This document shows positions 41,112 through 49,938 of a DNA stretch of 64,000 nt, one piece after another (positions within the stretch are counted from its first letter, which is position 1; the number at the start of each line of letters is the position of its first letter). The translations under genes were made by a program, and so were the position numbers. The stretch spans positions 1-64,000 of the forward strand of contig CABSFU010000003.1 of assembly GCA_902477075.1 (NCBI GenBank). Reading direction: 5' to 3'. The notes under the pieces were generated by a model. The model was given only the letters and a program-made list of their open reading frames with translations. It had not been told where the DNA came from and did no database searches. Origin of the DNA: UMGS1498 sp900552335 (GTDB taxonomy: Bacteria; Bacillota_I; Bacilli_A; RF39; UBA660).

Positions 41112-41405
41112 TTATACATTCGTTACACAATGACTATCGCCACCTCCTGCATTTATGTGATTAGAGACTACAATTACATTTTTGTTATCACCATAGGCTG
41201 ATAATATTCTGCTTACTCGTTCATCTGGTGATAATGTTTCATCCGTTGTACGTGTCATCGTGACTGGAATACCCTTTTCTTTAAACAAATCATACATGTA
41301 TTGTGATATTTTTAAGGTCAGATCTTTTTCAATAATACCATTACCACTAGATCCTGAATCGCTTCCTCCATGACCAGCATCTATCACAATTTTATAGTTA
41401 TTCAT
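41112..41405 (-). pseudogene. 5' part of the LysM amidase, truncated by the element
   Basis: ATG at 41405 after AGGGGGA. The frame reads MNNYKIVIDAGHGGSDSG ... GIIEKDLTLKI ... VIVVSNHINAGGG and then runs 11 codons into the element (DSHCVTNV) and stops. DAGHGG (His), IIEKD (Glu) and SNHIN (His) are the zinc ligands of Amidase_3 enzymes. The catalytic Glu is on the other fragment. No signal peptide, as in mother-cell or spore-type amidases such as CwlC. Confidence 0.9.
41121..41145. other. Attachment site, right end
   Basis: attP half-site CGTTACACAATGACTATCGC (41121-41140) followed by core CACCT (41141-41145) and amidase coding sequence. Confidence 0.85.
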
Positions 41406-41506
41406 ACACATTCCCCCTAAAATAGTTTATGAATGCCATCTTATAAGGTGATATGAAATATTTTAGTATTCTTACTTTTATCTGCCATATACGTAATCAG
41501 CAAAAA

Positions 41507-42745
41507 TTACCATTCAATAAATCTTTCCCAATTTTCTTTTACAGAACTTGAAACACAATCAAAATACGTTTCCAATTGTCTACTGATTAGCTTAGCTTTT
41601 TCATTGATAGGATTTCCTGCACTATAATAATCTTTCTTTAATGTTCGAAACATCATATCAGAAAACAATACTGCTCTATCTTCTTTGTAATCAGATTTAC
41701 TATAAGCAGATAAAAAATAAGCAGGGTTGGAATAATAATATACATATTCAGTAGTTTGAGCTCCATATACAAAACCACTTGGATTATAATCTTTCATGCT
41801 ATTTTCTAATGTACTTGCTCCTATAATGCTAGCTAAATAACAATCTATATAATGCATTATTTCATGATGAAGTGTGCTTTCAAATAATAAACTTTCCGTA
41901 TTAATGAGAATCACTACATTGCTTGGATTTCTGTTGTCTGTTAATCCCGCTACATTACCAGTTATTTGATCTACCAAATAAATCGTTAATGATTTCCACT
42001 TGTTATTGATTTCAAAAAAGAAACCACTTGGATATTTTCTTAAAGCAATGTCAACATTATTTAATGCTGTATGAATTTTCTCATCATCATATTGTTTAGT
42101 AAAATTAGAGTACGAATTAACATAATTGACATCTGATTCATCTTTATATCCGATATTAACACCGTATTTTGACTTTATATTTTTTCTTAAATAGTCATTT
42201 GTAATACTCAAGGAACTTTCATTATTTTTGTTTTCTTCTTTTGGTGGTTCAACAGATTCTTCTTTTTTTACAGTAGTATTATTTGATATAGTATTATCAT
42301 TATTTTTATTATTTGAATCTTTATTAGAATTCGAATCTTTTTCTGATACACTTGTTTCATCTTTTTTTATGTCACTGGTTGAATTGTTTTCTTTTTTATT
42401 ATTAGATTCTTGCTTCTCTTCCGTTTTATTTTCTGATGAATTATTGTGACCTTTTTCTATGTCTTTTTTCTCTTCTTCTGGTTTCTTTTCTTCCTTTGTT
42501 TCCTCATTTTTTTCTGGTTCGCTGTTTTCTATCGGAGAATCATCATTATTCTTGTCATCCTGTTTTTCTTCCTGTTCATTAGAAACATTTGATTGATCCT
42601 TTTCCTCTTTATTTACTGGGGTATCTACTTCATTAGAATTAAACTCTTTTTTAACACTAATACCCACATAATATTTAACACACAATATCATTATAAATAA
42701 AATCATTAATAAAATAACAATAATATTCTTCTTATCTAACTTCAT
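41507..42745 (-). CDS. Membrane-anchored putative zinc metallopeptidase
   Basis: 412 aa. One N-terminal transmembrane helix (7-28) or uncleaved signal, then a 150-residue low-complexity region rich in Glu, Lys, Asn and Ser. The extracellular C-terminal domain has HHEIMHYIDCYL (HExxH) and a possible third ligand in KEDRAVLFSDMM. Family of uncharacterised HExxH proteins in Firmicutes. AAGGAGT precedes the ATG. It probably acts at the cell surface. Confidence 0.8.
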   Translation of the reverse strand: MKLDKKNIIVILLMILFIMILCVKYYVGISVKKEFNSNEVDTPVNKEEKDQSNVSNEQEEKQDDKNNDDSPIENSEPEKNEETKEEKKPEEEKKDIEKGHNNSSENKTEEKQESNNKKENNSTSDIKKDETSVSEKDSNSNKDSNNKNNDNTISNNTTVKKEESVEPPKEENKNNESSLSITNDYLRKNIKSKYGVNIGYKDESDVNYVNSYSNFTKQYDDEKIHTALNNVDIALRKYPSGFFFEINNKWKSLTIYLVDQITGNVAGLTDNRNPSNVVILINTESLLFESTLHHEIMHYIDCYLASIIGASTLENSMKDYNPSGFVYGAQTTEYVYYYSNPAYFLSAYSKSDYKEDRAVLFSDMMFRTLKKDYYSAGNPINEKAKLISRQLETYFDCVSSSVKENWERFIEW

Positions 42746-42894
42746 AAAAAAACTCCTTTTAATAAAATATATTTTAATGTTTAATACATTACTTATATTC
42801 TATCTTAATAAAAAGAGTTTTTCAACAATGATGAAGTTAATTTTCATAAATTTTTCTTATTTTGAAATTCTATATCATCCCTGAACAAAATAAT

Positions 42895-43515
42895 TTACTC
42901 ATGAATTTTTTTCATTACTAAGTTTATTCCAGATACCTTTACATTCGAAGTCCCTATATCACCTGTTATATCTACAATCGTTTGTAAATTAGTTACTTTT
43001 TCAAATCGAAAAAGAATATCTTGTGAAAAATTCATCTGTGTTCCATTACCCGCTAACAATTCAAAAGATAAATCCTTAATGGCATCTCCCTCTTTTGTTT
43101 GAAGATACAAAGTTGCGCCATGTGTATCATCTATATTTTCTATAAAACCAGAAAAAATAATCTCATAAATTCCTGGTTGTACTTCTATTTCAGTGTTATT
43201 TAAAATGGTAAAATAATCGGATGGATTTGGTACTATCCAACTATCTAGTAAGGACGCTACTCCAGAATTTTCTAGTTCTTCATAACTTGTAAAGAAAACA
43301 CTATCTGTCGATGAAACAGCTACTGGGCCAATCGGTCCTATTTCGCCCTGTGGTCCCATTGGACCAATATCTCCTTTTTCTCCTTTAGAACCAGTATCCC
43401 CCTTTTCACCTTTAGGGCCTTGAGGTCCTACAACCGTACACCCAATTCCTAACCTTAAAAATTTATTTCTTAATTTTAAGTTTTCTTGTAATTCTTGATA
43501 TTTATTAACATTCAT
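42895..43515 (-). CDS. Collagen-like Gly-X-Y surface protein
   Basis: 206 aa from the ATG at 43515 (AAGGAGG 9 nt upstream). A 30-residue N-terminal segment, then 12 Gly-X-Y triplets (GPQGPKGEKGDTGSKGEKGD ...), then a beta-rich C-terminal domain of 140 residues of the BclA/TNF-like type (PGIYEIIFSGFIENIDDTHG, MNFSQDILFRFEKV). Bacillus and Clostridium exosporium filaments are built in this way. The short collagen stretch and absence of an LPxTG suggest a spore-surface or surface-associated trimer. No signal peptide. Confidence 0.82.
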   Translation of the reverse strand: MNVNKYQELQENLKLRNKFLRLGIGCTVVGPQGPKGEKGDTGSKGEKGDIGPMGPQGEIGPIGPVAVSSTDSVFFTSYEELENSGVASLLDSWIVPNPSDYFTILNNTEIEVQPGIYEIIFSGFIENIDDTHGATLYLQTKEGDAIKDLSFELLAGNGTQMNFSQDILFRFEKVTNLQTIVDITGDIGTSNVKVSGINLVMKKIHE

Positions 43516-43597
43516 CAAAACTACCTCCTTAATCATAATATATGGAGAAAATTTCATATTGCATAAATCAATCGTTTACAAAGAAAAATCTTATATA

Positions 43598-43622
43598 AAA
43601 AACTTCACAATGTGAAGTTCAT
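43598..43622 (-). terminator. Terminator after the DUF975 gene
   Basis: Minus strand AACTTCACA, TTG, TGAAGTT, TTTTT. Confidence 0.8.
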
Positions 43623-43623
43623 T

Positions 43624-44247
43624 TTATTCGTTATAAGAATCTATAATGTCTACAAAAAATTTTGTGGTTGCGGTCATCATATAAGGATATAACCAAATCA
43701 AAATAATACCAAAAGTACAAGGAACTAATAACATCCATCCTAAGAAACTAATTCCCAATACAAATAAGTCTAATTTATTTCCATTCATCATTTTACGACT
43801 TAATTCTAAAGTTTCTGTAATACTTAAATCTTTATTAGTTACTAATAAATAAGGTACTAGTGCATAAGAAAATGCTAGATAAATTCCTGGAATAATGAAG
43901 AAAATAAAACCTATCATAATAACAAATGACATTAAAATAGAAGCCCCAATTATTTTAAAGGTATCATCATAAGGTGCAAATATAGCATCTCTATTAAAGG
44001 TATCATTTTGAACAAATCCCATCATATATCCATTTAAACCAATTTGAAGTGGAACTAGTAAAAATTCTACAACCAAAGATACAATAAAAGTAATATAGCT
44101 CGTTTCTCCAAAAATAATTTGTACAATTCCAACGCCAAAAGAAAATAATAAACTAATGGCAAAAATAATTCCGATTCCTATAAAAATATTACCTATGTTT
44201 CCGGATATTTTTTGTTTTGCCCATTCTTTTAATTCAACTCTATTCAT
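43624..44247 (-). CDS. DUF975 family membrane protein
   Basis: 207 aa with five to six hydrophobic helices. The start MNRVELKEWAKQKISGNIGN and the internal GYMMGFVQND, FFIIPGIYLAFSYALVPYLL and TETLELSRKMMNGNKLDLF are characteristic of DUF975. Function unknown. AGGAGG precedes the ATG. Single gene between a terminator and ligA's downstream gap. Confidence 0.88.
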   Translation of the reverse strand: MNRVELKEWAKQKISGNIGNIFIGIGIIFAISLLFSFGVGIVQIIFGETSYITFIVSLVVEFLLVPLQIGLNGYMMGFVQNDTFNRDAIFAPYDDTFKIIGASILMSFVIMIGFIFFIIPGIYLAFSYALVPYLLVTNKDLSITETLELSRKMMNGNKLDLFVLGISFLGWMLLVPCTFGIILIWLYPYMMTATTKFFVDIIDSYNE

Positions 44248-44290
44248 AAAATCCTCCTACTAACAGTATACTCGTATTTTTCCAAAATTT

Positions 44291-46279
44291 CTACATTTCA
44301 TTTAATTTGCTTAAAAACTCTTGTTCGGTCCATACTGGTATTCCTAATTTTATTGCTTTATCATATTTGCTACCAGCATTTTCTCCTACAATTACAGCAT
44401 CTGTTTTACTTGTAACACTATTTGTGGTTTTTCCACCATTTTCTTCGATTCTTAAAGAAGCCTCTTCTCTTGTTAATTCAGATAAACTACCCGTCAATAC
44501 GAATGTTTTTTCATTGAAGTTAGGATTTAGTTCTATTTTATTTCCATGGTATTCCATATTAACACCTAATTGTTTTAATTTTTCAATTCGTTTTCTATTT
44601 TCTTCTATATTCATATAACGGAAAACACTCTTAGCGATAATTTCACCAATATTATCAATTTTAAGTAATTCTTCTTCAGTAGTGTCTAAGATACGATCCA
44701 TTGTTTTATAATAACTAGCTATAATTTTAGCCACTTTTTTCCCAACATATCTCATTCCAAGTGCAAATAATAAACGTTCTAAAGATTGTGATTTAGAAGC
44801 TTCAATATTAAATAAAATATTATTAATACTTTTTTCTCCAAATCCTTCTAATTCTTTTAATTCTTCTTTTTTATCTTTTAAATAATAAAAATCTGTTACA
44901 TCTTTTAAATAACCCATATTATAGAAATCCTCTATAATTCTATCTCCTAACCCTTCTATATTCATAGTGTCTCTACTAACATAATGGATTAAAGATTCGA
45001 TTTTGATTTTATCACAGGTAGGATTTACACAGTAATAAGCGGCTTCTTTTTCTTTTCTAACCAAAGTAGAATGACAAATTGGACAAGTCGTCGTCATTTT
45101 AAAATCAATTTCTTTTCCAGTTCTTCTTTCTATCACAGGTTGTACTACTTCTGGAATAACGTCTCCTGCTTTTTTTATTGCTACAATATCTCCTATTTTT
45201 AGGTCTAAACCTTTGACATAGTCTTCATTATGTAAAGTGGCCCTTGAAATGGTAGATCCCATTAAAATAACTGGTTCTAATACTGCATTTGGTGTTACTT
45301 GACCAGTACGCCCCACTGTAAAAGTTATGTCCTTCAATTTGGTAAGCGCTAATTCAGCTGGAAATTTATAAGCAGTGGCCCACTTTGGATATTTAGCAGT
45401 AGATCCTAATTTTCTTTGACCATTTAAATCATTTAATTTAATTACTATTCCATCTATTTCATAAGGAAGATCATTTCTATGCTCTGTCCAATAATGGATA
45501 TATTCTAATAATTCTGTAATATTTTTTACTTTTCGAATATTAGGGTTTACTACAAATCCTAACTTTTGAATAAATTTTAAAGCATCTTCATGTGTCGTAA
45601 TACCATATTTTTCTGCTTCAGGTAAATGATAAGAAAAATTATCTAGTTTTCTTTCTGCTGCAATTTTAGAATCTAATTGTCTTACGGAACCTGCTGCAGC
45701 ATTTCTCGGATTAGCGAATACTTCTTCTCCTTTTTTTCTTTTTTCTTCATTAATTTTTTCAAATGTAGATTTTTTCATGTATATCTCACCACGAACTTCT
45801 ACATCTATCTTTTCTTTTAATTCTAATGGGATACTTTTAATGGTTTTTACGTTATGAGTAATATCTTCTCCTGTTACTCCATCTCCTCTGGTTGCCCCCA
45901 TTACTAAATGTCCATTTTTATATTTTAAGGAGACTGATAATCCATCTATTTTAAGTTCTACAATGTATTCTGGATTTGGTATTTCTTTTTTGACTCTTTC
46001 ATCAAAAGCAATAATTTCTTCCTCATTAAAAACATTTGATAGACTCATCATTGGAACTTCGTGAACCACTTTTTGAAATTCATCAATTACTTCTCCACCT
46101 ACTCTAGATGTAGGAGAAGATGGTTGTTTTAATTCAGGATATTTTTCTTCTAAATTTATTAATTCTCTTAAATATTTATCATATTCTTGATCAGTTATCG
46201 TTGGATTATCTAATACATAATAGTTATGATTGGCCTCATTTAATATGTTAATTAATTCTTTCATTCTACTTTCTATCAT
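44291..46279 (-). CDS. ligA: NAD-dependent DNA ligase LigA
   Basis: 662 aa, normal length. Adenylation domain with YVVELKIDGLSVS (catalytic Lys), OB fold, zinc finger CPICHS ... CVNPTCDK, HhH repeats (EGFGEKSINNIL, DNIGEIIAKSV) and a C-terminal BRCT (FVLTGSLSELTREEASLRIE). I use the ATG at 46279, after AGGTGAT; the open frame to 46408 runs back through a terminator. Seals nicks in replication and repair. Confidence 0.98.
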   Translation of the reverse strand: MIESRMKELINILNEANHNYYVLDNPTITDQEYDKYLRELINLEEKYPELKQPSSPTSRVGGEVIDEFQKVVHEVPMMSLSNVFNEEEIIAFDERVKKEIPNPEYIVELKIDGLSVSLKYKNGHLVMGATRGDGVTGEDITHNVKTIKSIPLELKEKIDVEVRGEIYMKKSTFEKINEEKRKKGEEVFANPRNAAAGSVRQLDSKIAAERKLDNFSYHLPEAEKYGITTHEDALKFIQKLGFVVNPNIRKVKNITELLEYIHYWTEHRNDLPYEIDGIVIKLNDLNGQRKLGSTAKYPKWATAYKFPAELALTKLKDITFTVGRTGQVTPNAVLEPVILMGSTISRATLHNEDYVKGLDLKIGDIVAIKKAGDVIPEVVQPVIERRTGKEIDFKMTTTCPICHSTLVRKEKEAAYYCVNPTCDKIKIESLIHYVSRDTMNIEGLGDRIIEDFYNMGYLKDVTDFYYLKDKKEELKELEGFGEKSINNILFNIEASKSQSLERLLFALGMRYVGKKVAKIIASYYKTMDRILDTTEEELLKIDNIGEIIAKSVFRYMNIEENRKRIEKLKQLGVNMEYHGNKIELNPNFNEKTFVLTGSLSELTREEASLRIEENGGKTTNSVTSKTDAVIVGENAGSKYDKAIKLGIPVWTEQEFLSKLNEM

Positions 46280-46316
46280 GTTATCACCTATGTATATTAT
46301 ACCATTTCTGCCCAAA

Positions 46317-46340
46317 AGAAAAAATAGTATTGCTACTATT
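46317..46340 (-). terminator. Terminator between the 52-aa gene and ligA
   Basis: Minus strand AAATAGTA, GCAA loop, TACTATTT, TTTT. Separates pcrA/52-aa transcription from ligA. Confidence 0.75.
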
Positions 46341-46494
46341 TTGTTTTGTTTAATGCACGATAAGTAATACCAAAAACAACTAATCCAAGTAAAAATAGTC
46401 CTGTCCATAAAATAGGATTACGTCCATTTGATACAATCCAATTTTTAAATTCTTCTGGTATTTTACTTATTGTTTCCCATAAATTTAATATCAT
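46336..46494 (-). CDS. 52-aa single-TM small membrane protein
   Basis: Begins one base after the pcrA stop (TAA-A-ATG); AAGGTTGA supplies the ribosome-binding site. Reads MILNLWETISKIPEEFKNWI, then VSNGRNPILW and the helix TGLFLLGLVVFGITYRALNK. Predicted inner-face N-terminus and one helix. Not recognised. Lies between pcrA and ligA. Confidence 0.65.
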   Translation of the reverse strand: MILNLWETISKIPEEFKNWIVSNGRNPILWTGLFLLGLVVFGITYRALNKTK

Positions 46495-46495
46495 T

Positions 46496-48574
46496 TTAAT
46501 CAACCTTTCTAATGGAAATATGTCCTTTTATTAATTTTTGAATGCCATGTGGATGTGGAAAAGCTACCGTAAGAATTTTAGAATCCATACTGATAATAAT
46601 TCCCTCTCCATATTTATCATGACAAATTTTTTCACCAATTTGATATTCTTCATTTTTATTAATCACTTGTTTTTTATCAAACGTTTTTGGAGCATTTGTT
46701 TCTTCTTTTTCTAAGTATTCTTCATTGATTTCATTGATGAATCGACTTGGAGGATTATAACTAATATCCCCAAAAATCATTCTTTTTCTAGCATTTGTTA
46801 AATACAATTTCTTCTTTGCTCTAGTTACTGCTACATAGCATAAACGTCTTTCTTCTTCTATTTGTTCACTATCTAATAATGAATTACGGTGTGGGAAAAG
46901 AGTTTCTTCCATCCCCATTAAGAAAACATAGTCAAATTCTAGTCCTTTTGCGGAATGAATTGTCATTAAAGTAATAACATCTTTATTATCTTTATGTTCT
47001 TCTATATCTGATACTAAACTAATAGAATCCAAAAATTCATCTAATGATATGATACCATATTTATCTTCAAAATTTCTAGCTACTGTTTTAAATTCATTTA
47101 AGTTTTCTAGTCTTATTTCAGCTTCTATCGTTTTTTCGTTTTCTAATTCTTGTTTTAAACCTGTTTCATTTAAAATGTAATCAATCAATTCTGTTAGGGA
47201 TAATTCTTCTTGTTTTTGCTTAATTTTTTCTATAATATTTTTAAATTGTAATTCTTTTCCACTATCAATTGCTTCATAAATCGATTTATTTTCACTAATT
47301 GCTTTTAGTGTCAAATTTTCAATTGTTTTTAAACCAATTCCTCTTTTAGGAGTATTAATAATACGAAGTAAACTAATATCATCATGTGGATTATAAATTA
47401 ATTTTAAATAAGATATTAAATCTTTAATTTCTTTTCTATTATAGAAATAAAAACTTCCTACCACTTTATAAGGAATATTATGATGTAATAGTTCTTCTTC
47501 TATGATACGAGATTGTGCATTCGTACGATATAGTACAGCAATATTACTTTTTTCTACTCCATTATCAATCAGTTTTTGAATTTCATTTTTAACATAATTT
47601 GCTTCATCTTTTTCATTTTCTGCTTTATGATATGTTATTTTTTCACCATCATTATTTTGAGTCCATAGATTTTTTTCTTTTCTTTGTTTATTATTTTTAA
47701 TAATATCATTTGCTACATTTAAAATGCATTTCGTAGAACGATAATTTTCTTCTAATAAAATTGTTTTATTATTTGGATAATCTTTTTCAAAATTTAGTAT
47801 ATTCTTGTAATTGGCGCCCCTAAAAGCATAAATACTTTGATCAATATCACCTACCACAAAAATATTTTTATATTTCGCACTTAATAATTTAGATAACATA
47901 TATTGAGCATAATTGGTATCTTGATACTCATCAATTAAGATATATTCAAATCTATCTTGATATTTTGATAGGATATCAGGATTATTTTTAAATAAAATAA
48001 TCGGTAACATCAATAAATCATCAAAGTCTAAAGAATTTCCTAATTTTAGTCTCTTTTCGTAATTTAAATACACTTCATATACCTTTTTTTCAAATTCTGT
48101 TAGAGCATATTTTTCATATGATTTTGCGTCTATCAATTCGTTTTTAGCGGAACTTATAGCATTTCTAATAGCTCTTGGATTAAAGGCTTTATCATCTATT
48201 CCTTTTTCTTTCATTATTTTTTTAATTAATGTTAAGACATCTTCACTATCTAAAATTGTAAAATTAGATTGATAATTTAATTTTTCACAATTTTCTCTGA
48301 TAAATAGAAGTCCTAAGGAATGATAAGTAGAAATTTGAATTTTATTTGAATTCTCCACCATTTTAGAAATTCTTTCTTTCATTTCAGTTGCCGCTTTATT
48401 GGTAAAAGTGATGGCTAAAATGTTTCTAGGATTAACCCCTTTTTCATTGATTAAATAAGCTACCCTTGTTGTAAGGACTTTTGTTTTACCACTTCCAGCA
48501 CCGGCTAGTACTAAAACCGCACCTTCTGTTTCTTTTACAGCTTCCTTTTGTTTTTCATTTAAATTATCTAACAT
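46496..48574 (-). CDS. pcrA: ATP-dependent DNA helicase PcrA (UvrD/Rep family)
   Basis: 692 aa from the ATG at 48574. SF1 motifs: LNEKQKEAVKETEGAVLVLA and GAGSGKTKVL (I), AITFTNKAATEMKERI (Ia), YILIDEYQDTNYAQY (II), VGDIDQSIYAFRGA (III), VITLMTIHSAKGLEFDYVF (V) and RRLCYVAVTRAKKKLYLT (VI). A C-terminal Tudor-like patch has GEKICHDKYGEGIIISM. Unwinds DNA in repair and at conflicts. Overlaps the Fic gene end by 11 nt. Confidence 0.97.
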   Translation of the reverse strand: MLDNLNEKQKEAVKETEGAVLVLAGAGSGKTKVLTTRVAYLINEKGVNPRNILAITFTNKAATEMKERISKMVENSNKIQISTYHSLGLLFIRENCEKLNYQSNFTILDSEDVLTLIKKIMKEKGIDDKAFNPRAIRNAISSAKNELIDAKSYEKYALTEFEKKVYEVYLNYEKRLKLGNSLDFDDLLMLPIILFKNNPDILSKYQDRFEYILIDEYQDTNYAQYMLSKLLSAKYKNIFVVGDIDQSIYAFRGANYKNILNFEKDYPNNKTILLEENYRSTKCILNVANDIIKNNKQRKEKNLWTQNNDGEKITYHKAENEKDEANYVKNEIQKLIDNGVEKSNIAVLYRTNAQSRIIEEELLHHNIPYKVVGSFYFYNRKEIKDLISYLKLIYNPHDDISLLRIINTPKRGIGLKTIENLTLKAISENKSIYEAIDSGKELQFKNIIEKIKQKQEELSLTELIDYILNETGLKQELENEKTIEAEIRLENLNEFKTVARNFEDKYGIISLDEFLDSISLVSDIEEHKDNKDVITLMTIHSAKGLEFDYVFLMGMEETLFPHRNSLLDSEQIEEERRLCYVAVTRAKKKLYLTNARKRMIFGDISYNPPSRFINEINEEYLEKEETNAPKTFDKKQVINKNEEYQIGEKICHDKYGEGIIISMDSKILTVAFPHPHGIQKLIKGHISIRKVD

Positions 48575-49280
48575 GATGTTCACCATTTTCTTTTTCATAT
48601 TCAACTAAACATTGAGCAATAGCTTGTCTTAAAAGTGGTAGACTATCTTTTTGCTTTTGTGAATCCGTCGAAGTATTCCAAATGACTGCTCTTGTAAAAT
48701 TATCTCGACATTCATCTGTTAAATTGCCATATTCCAATCTATAGTGACCAAAATCAAATAAAAGCTGATCCATTAATTCTACATATTCTCTTAAAAATTC
48801 TCTTAATGTTCTACTATTTCCTTCACGAAAAGGATGAATATAGTATAATTCCATATAATTATCTGCTAGAAAATCTAATAATTGGTCTTTGGATTTTAAT
48901 TTTACAGCTTGTTTTTTCATAAGTTTTAATCGTTCATTTAAAGCATCATATATAAAATCTGGATTACAATATATTCGGATTCCTTCTTCACCCTCTATTT
49001 CATCATTTGTTTTATTGGTAAATTCTTCTCTTAATTTACCAGCAAATGGATATAAACTTTCAAATAAATATCGATGAATAGCAAGATAATGGTTATAAGT
49101 AAGATCTCTTTTGAAGTCTCCTTTTCCTAAAATTAACTCTGTTAAGTTGTAATTTACTAGCATTTTTTCTAATTGAAGTAATTCTTTTTTATCCATAATA
49201 TTTCTGTTATTAATCAAAACAGAAGTACCTGGATAACAATAAATAGATTGATTACTTGGATTTATCTCTTTGGTTTTCAT
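48564..49280 (-). CDS. Fic family protein
   Basis: 238 aa. Fic motif HPFREGNSRT at 149-158, complete. N-terminal YNHYLAIHRYLFESLYPFAG as in Fic toxins and a flap region IYCNPDFIYDALN. Its start overlaps the preceding small gene by 29 nt and its end overlaps pcrA by 11 nt. The upstream 65-aa protein looks like a VbhA-type antitoxin. Family activity: AMP transfer to topoisomerases or other targets. Confidence 0.9.
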   Translation of the reverse strand: MKTKEINPSNQSIYCYPGTSVLINNRNIMDKKELLQLEKMLVNYNLTELILGKGDFKRDLTYNHYLAIHRYLFESLYPFAGKLREEFTNKTNDEIEGEEGIRIYCNPDFIYDALNERLKLMKKQAVKLKSKDQLLDFLADNYMELYYIHPFREGNSRTLREFLREYVELMDQLLFDFGHYRLEYGNLTDECRDNFTRAVIWNTSTDSQKQKDSLPLLRQAIAQCLVEYEKENGEHHVR

Positions 49281-49449
49281 CTTTTATTTGTTCTGTTAAT
49301 TCATATAAACTAGTAAAAAAACTTTTTCCTGTTATTTTAGCATTTAAAATAGCCTGATTAATAATATCTACTTCATTTTGATTTAAAGGTGTTTGATCAA
49401 TTGACGAATTTGCATTTGCTTCTTTTAATGCTTGATTAAATTTATCCAT
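49252..49449 (-). CDS. VbhA-like antitoxin candidate for the Fic protein
   Basis: 65 aa: MDKFNQALKEANANSSIDQT, then NEVDIINQAILNAKITGKSF and a helical end SLYELTEQIKDENQ. The C-terminal half has the VbhA-family pattern (a helix with D/N-x-x-I and an ELxxQIK helix). The class I inhibitory motif (S/T)xxxE(G/N) is not evident at the expected place (residues 7-16). AGGAGG precedes the ATG. Antitoxin role is inferred from position and size. Confidence 0.65.
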   Translation of the reverse strand: MDKFNQALKEANANSSIDQTPLNQNEVDIINQAILNAKITGKSFFTSLYELTEQIKDENQRDKSK

Positions 49450-49458
49450 AGTTCCTCC

Positions 49459-49938
49459 TTATATATTATCAATATAGTTTTCTAAATTTTTGATTATTTT
49501 TTTATTATTACTAATATATTTTTTAGGTTTAAATTCTTTTAATTCTTCCCATTTTTCTTTCAAATCTTTTATATCAATACAACTAAGTATATAACCCATA
49601 TCAGTAAATTTTTCTGTTATTTGAAGTTGGTGATCATTTTCATGTTCATCATATTTTGCTTGTCTTGGTACTACTAGAACTTTTTTGTTTTTTTGGAGTG
49701 AATCTAAAATGGAACCTACTCCACCATGAGTAATAACATAGTCACATTTTTTTATGTAATCATTAAATGTTTTCATATCCAGATAATCATGTATTTCCAT
49801 GTATTTGCTTTTAAATATCGTAGATCCTGCTTGTACAATTACTTGTTCTGTTATATTTCCTTTTTTTATTTCTTTTTCTAATGCTTTCAGTAATCTAGTA
49901 AAGGGTTTATCTTGCGTTCCTAATATAACGAAAATCAA
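49459..49938 (-). CDS. PssE/Alg13-like glycosyltransferase catalytic subunit
   Basis: 159 aa starting with TTG at 49938 (GGGGGTGG 5 nt upstream), so the N-terminus reads MIFVILGTQDKPFTRLLKAL. This is the family start; the frame continues to 49992 but overlaps the partner. YVITHGGVGSILDSLQKNKK is the UDP-sugar-binding motif. Works with the membrane subunit encoded at 49935-50405, as PssD/PssE or Alg14/Alg13 do, to add a sugar to a lipid-linked acceptor. Overlaps its partner by 4 nt (TTGA). Confidence 0.88.
   Translation of the reverse strand: MIFVILGTQDKPFTRLLKALEKEIKKGNITEQVIVQAGSTIFKSKYMEIHDYLDMKTFNDYIKKCDYVITHGGVGSILDSLQKNKKVLVVPRQAKYDEHENDHQLQITEKFTDMGYILSCIDIKDLKEKWEELKEFKPKKYISNNKKIIKNLENYIDNI

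Larger units (their letters stand above)
28656..41145. mobile_element. 12.5-kb serine-recombinase integrative element inserted in the LysM amidase gene
   Basis: Bounded by identical CACCT cores at 28656-28660 and 41141-41145. Just inside each core is a 21-nt arm. The two arms are inverted copies of each other with 19/21 identities, both containing CGTTACACAATGAC. That is what a split, palindromic attP of a large serine recombinase looks like. Chromosomal flanks join to a continuous amidase reading frame. Cargo: recombinase, HTH protein, restriction-modification genes, Fic pair, DUF3892 protein, AAA ATPase, several small ORFs. No conjugation or phage structural genes are seen. Confidence 0.9.

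Noticed and set aside
28661..41141. Terminal inverted repeats suggesting a DDE transposon
   Set aside because: No transposase is present. The inverted 21-nt arms with a direct CACCT core and a large serine recombinase fit a split palindromic attP better, and frame restoration without target duplication agrees.
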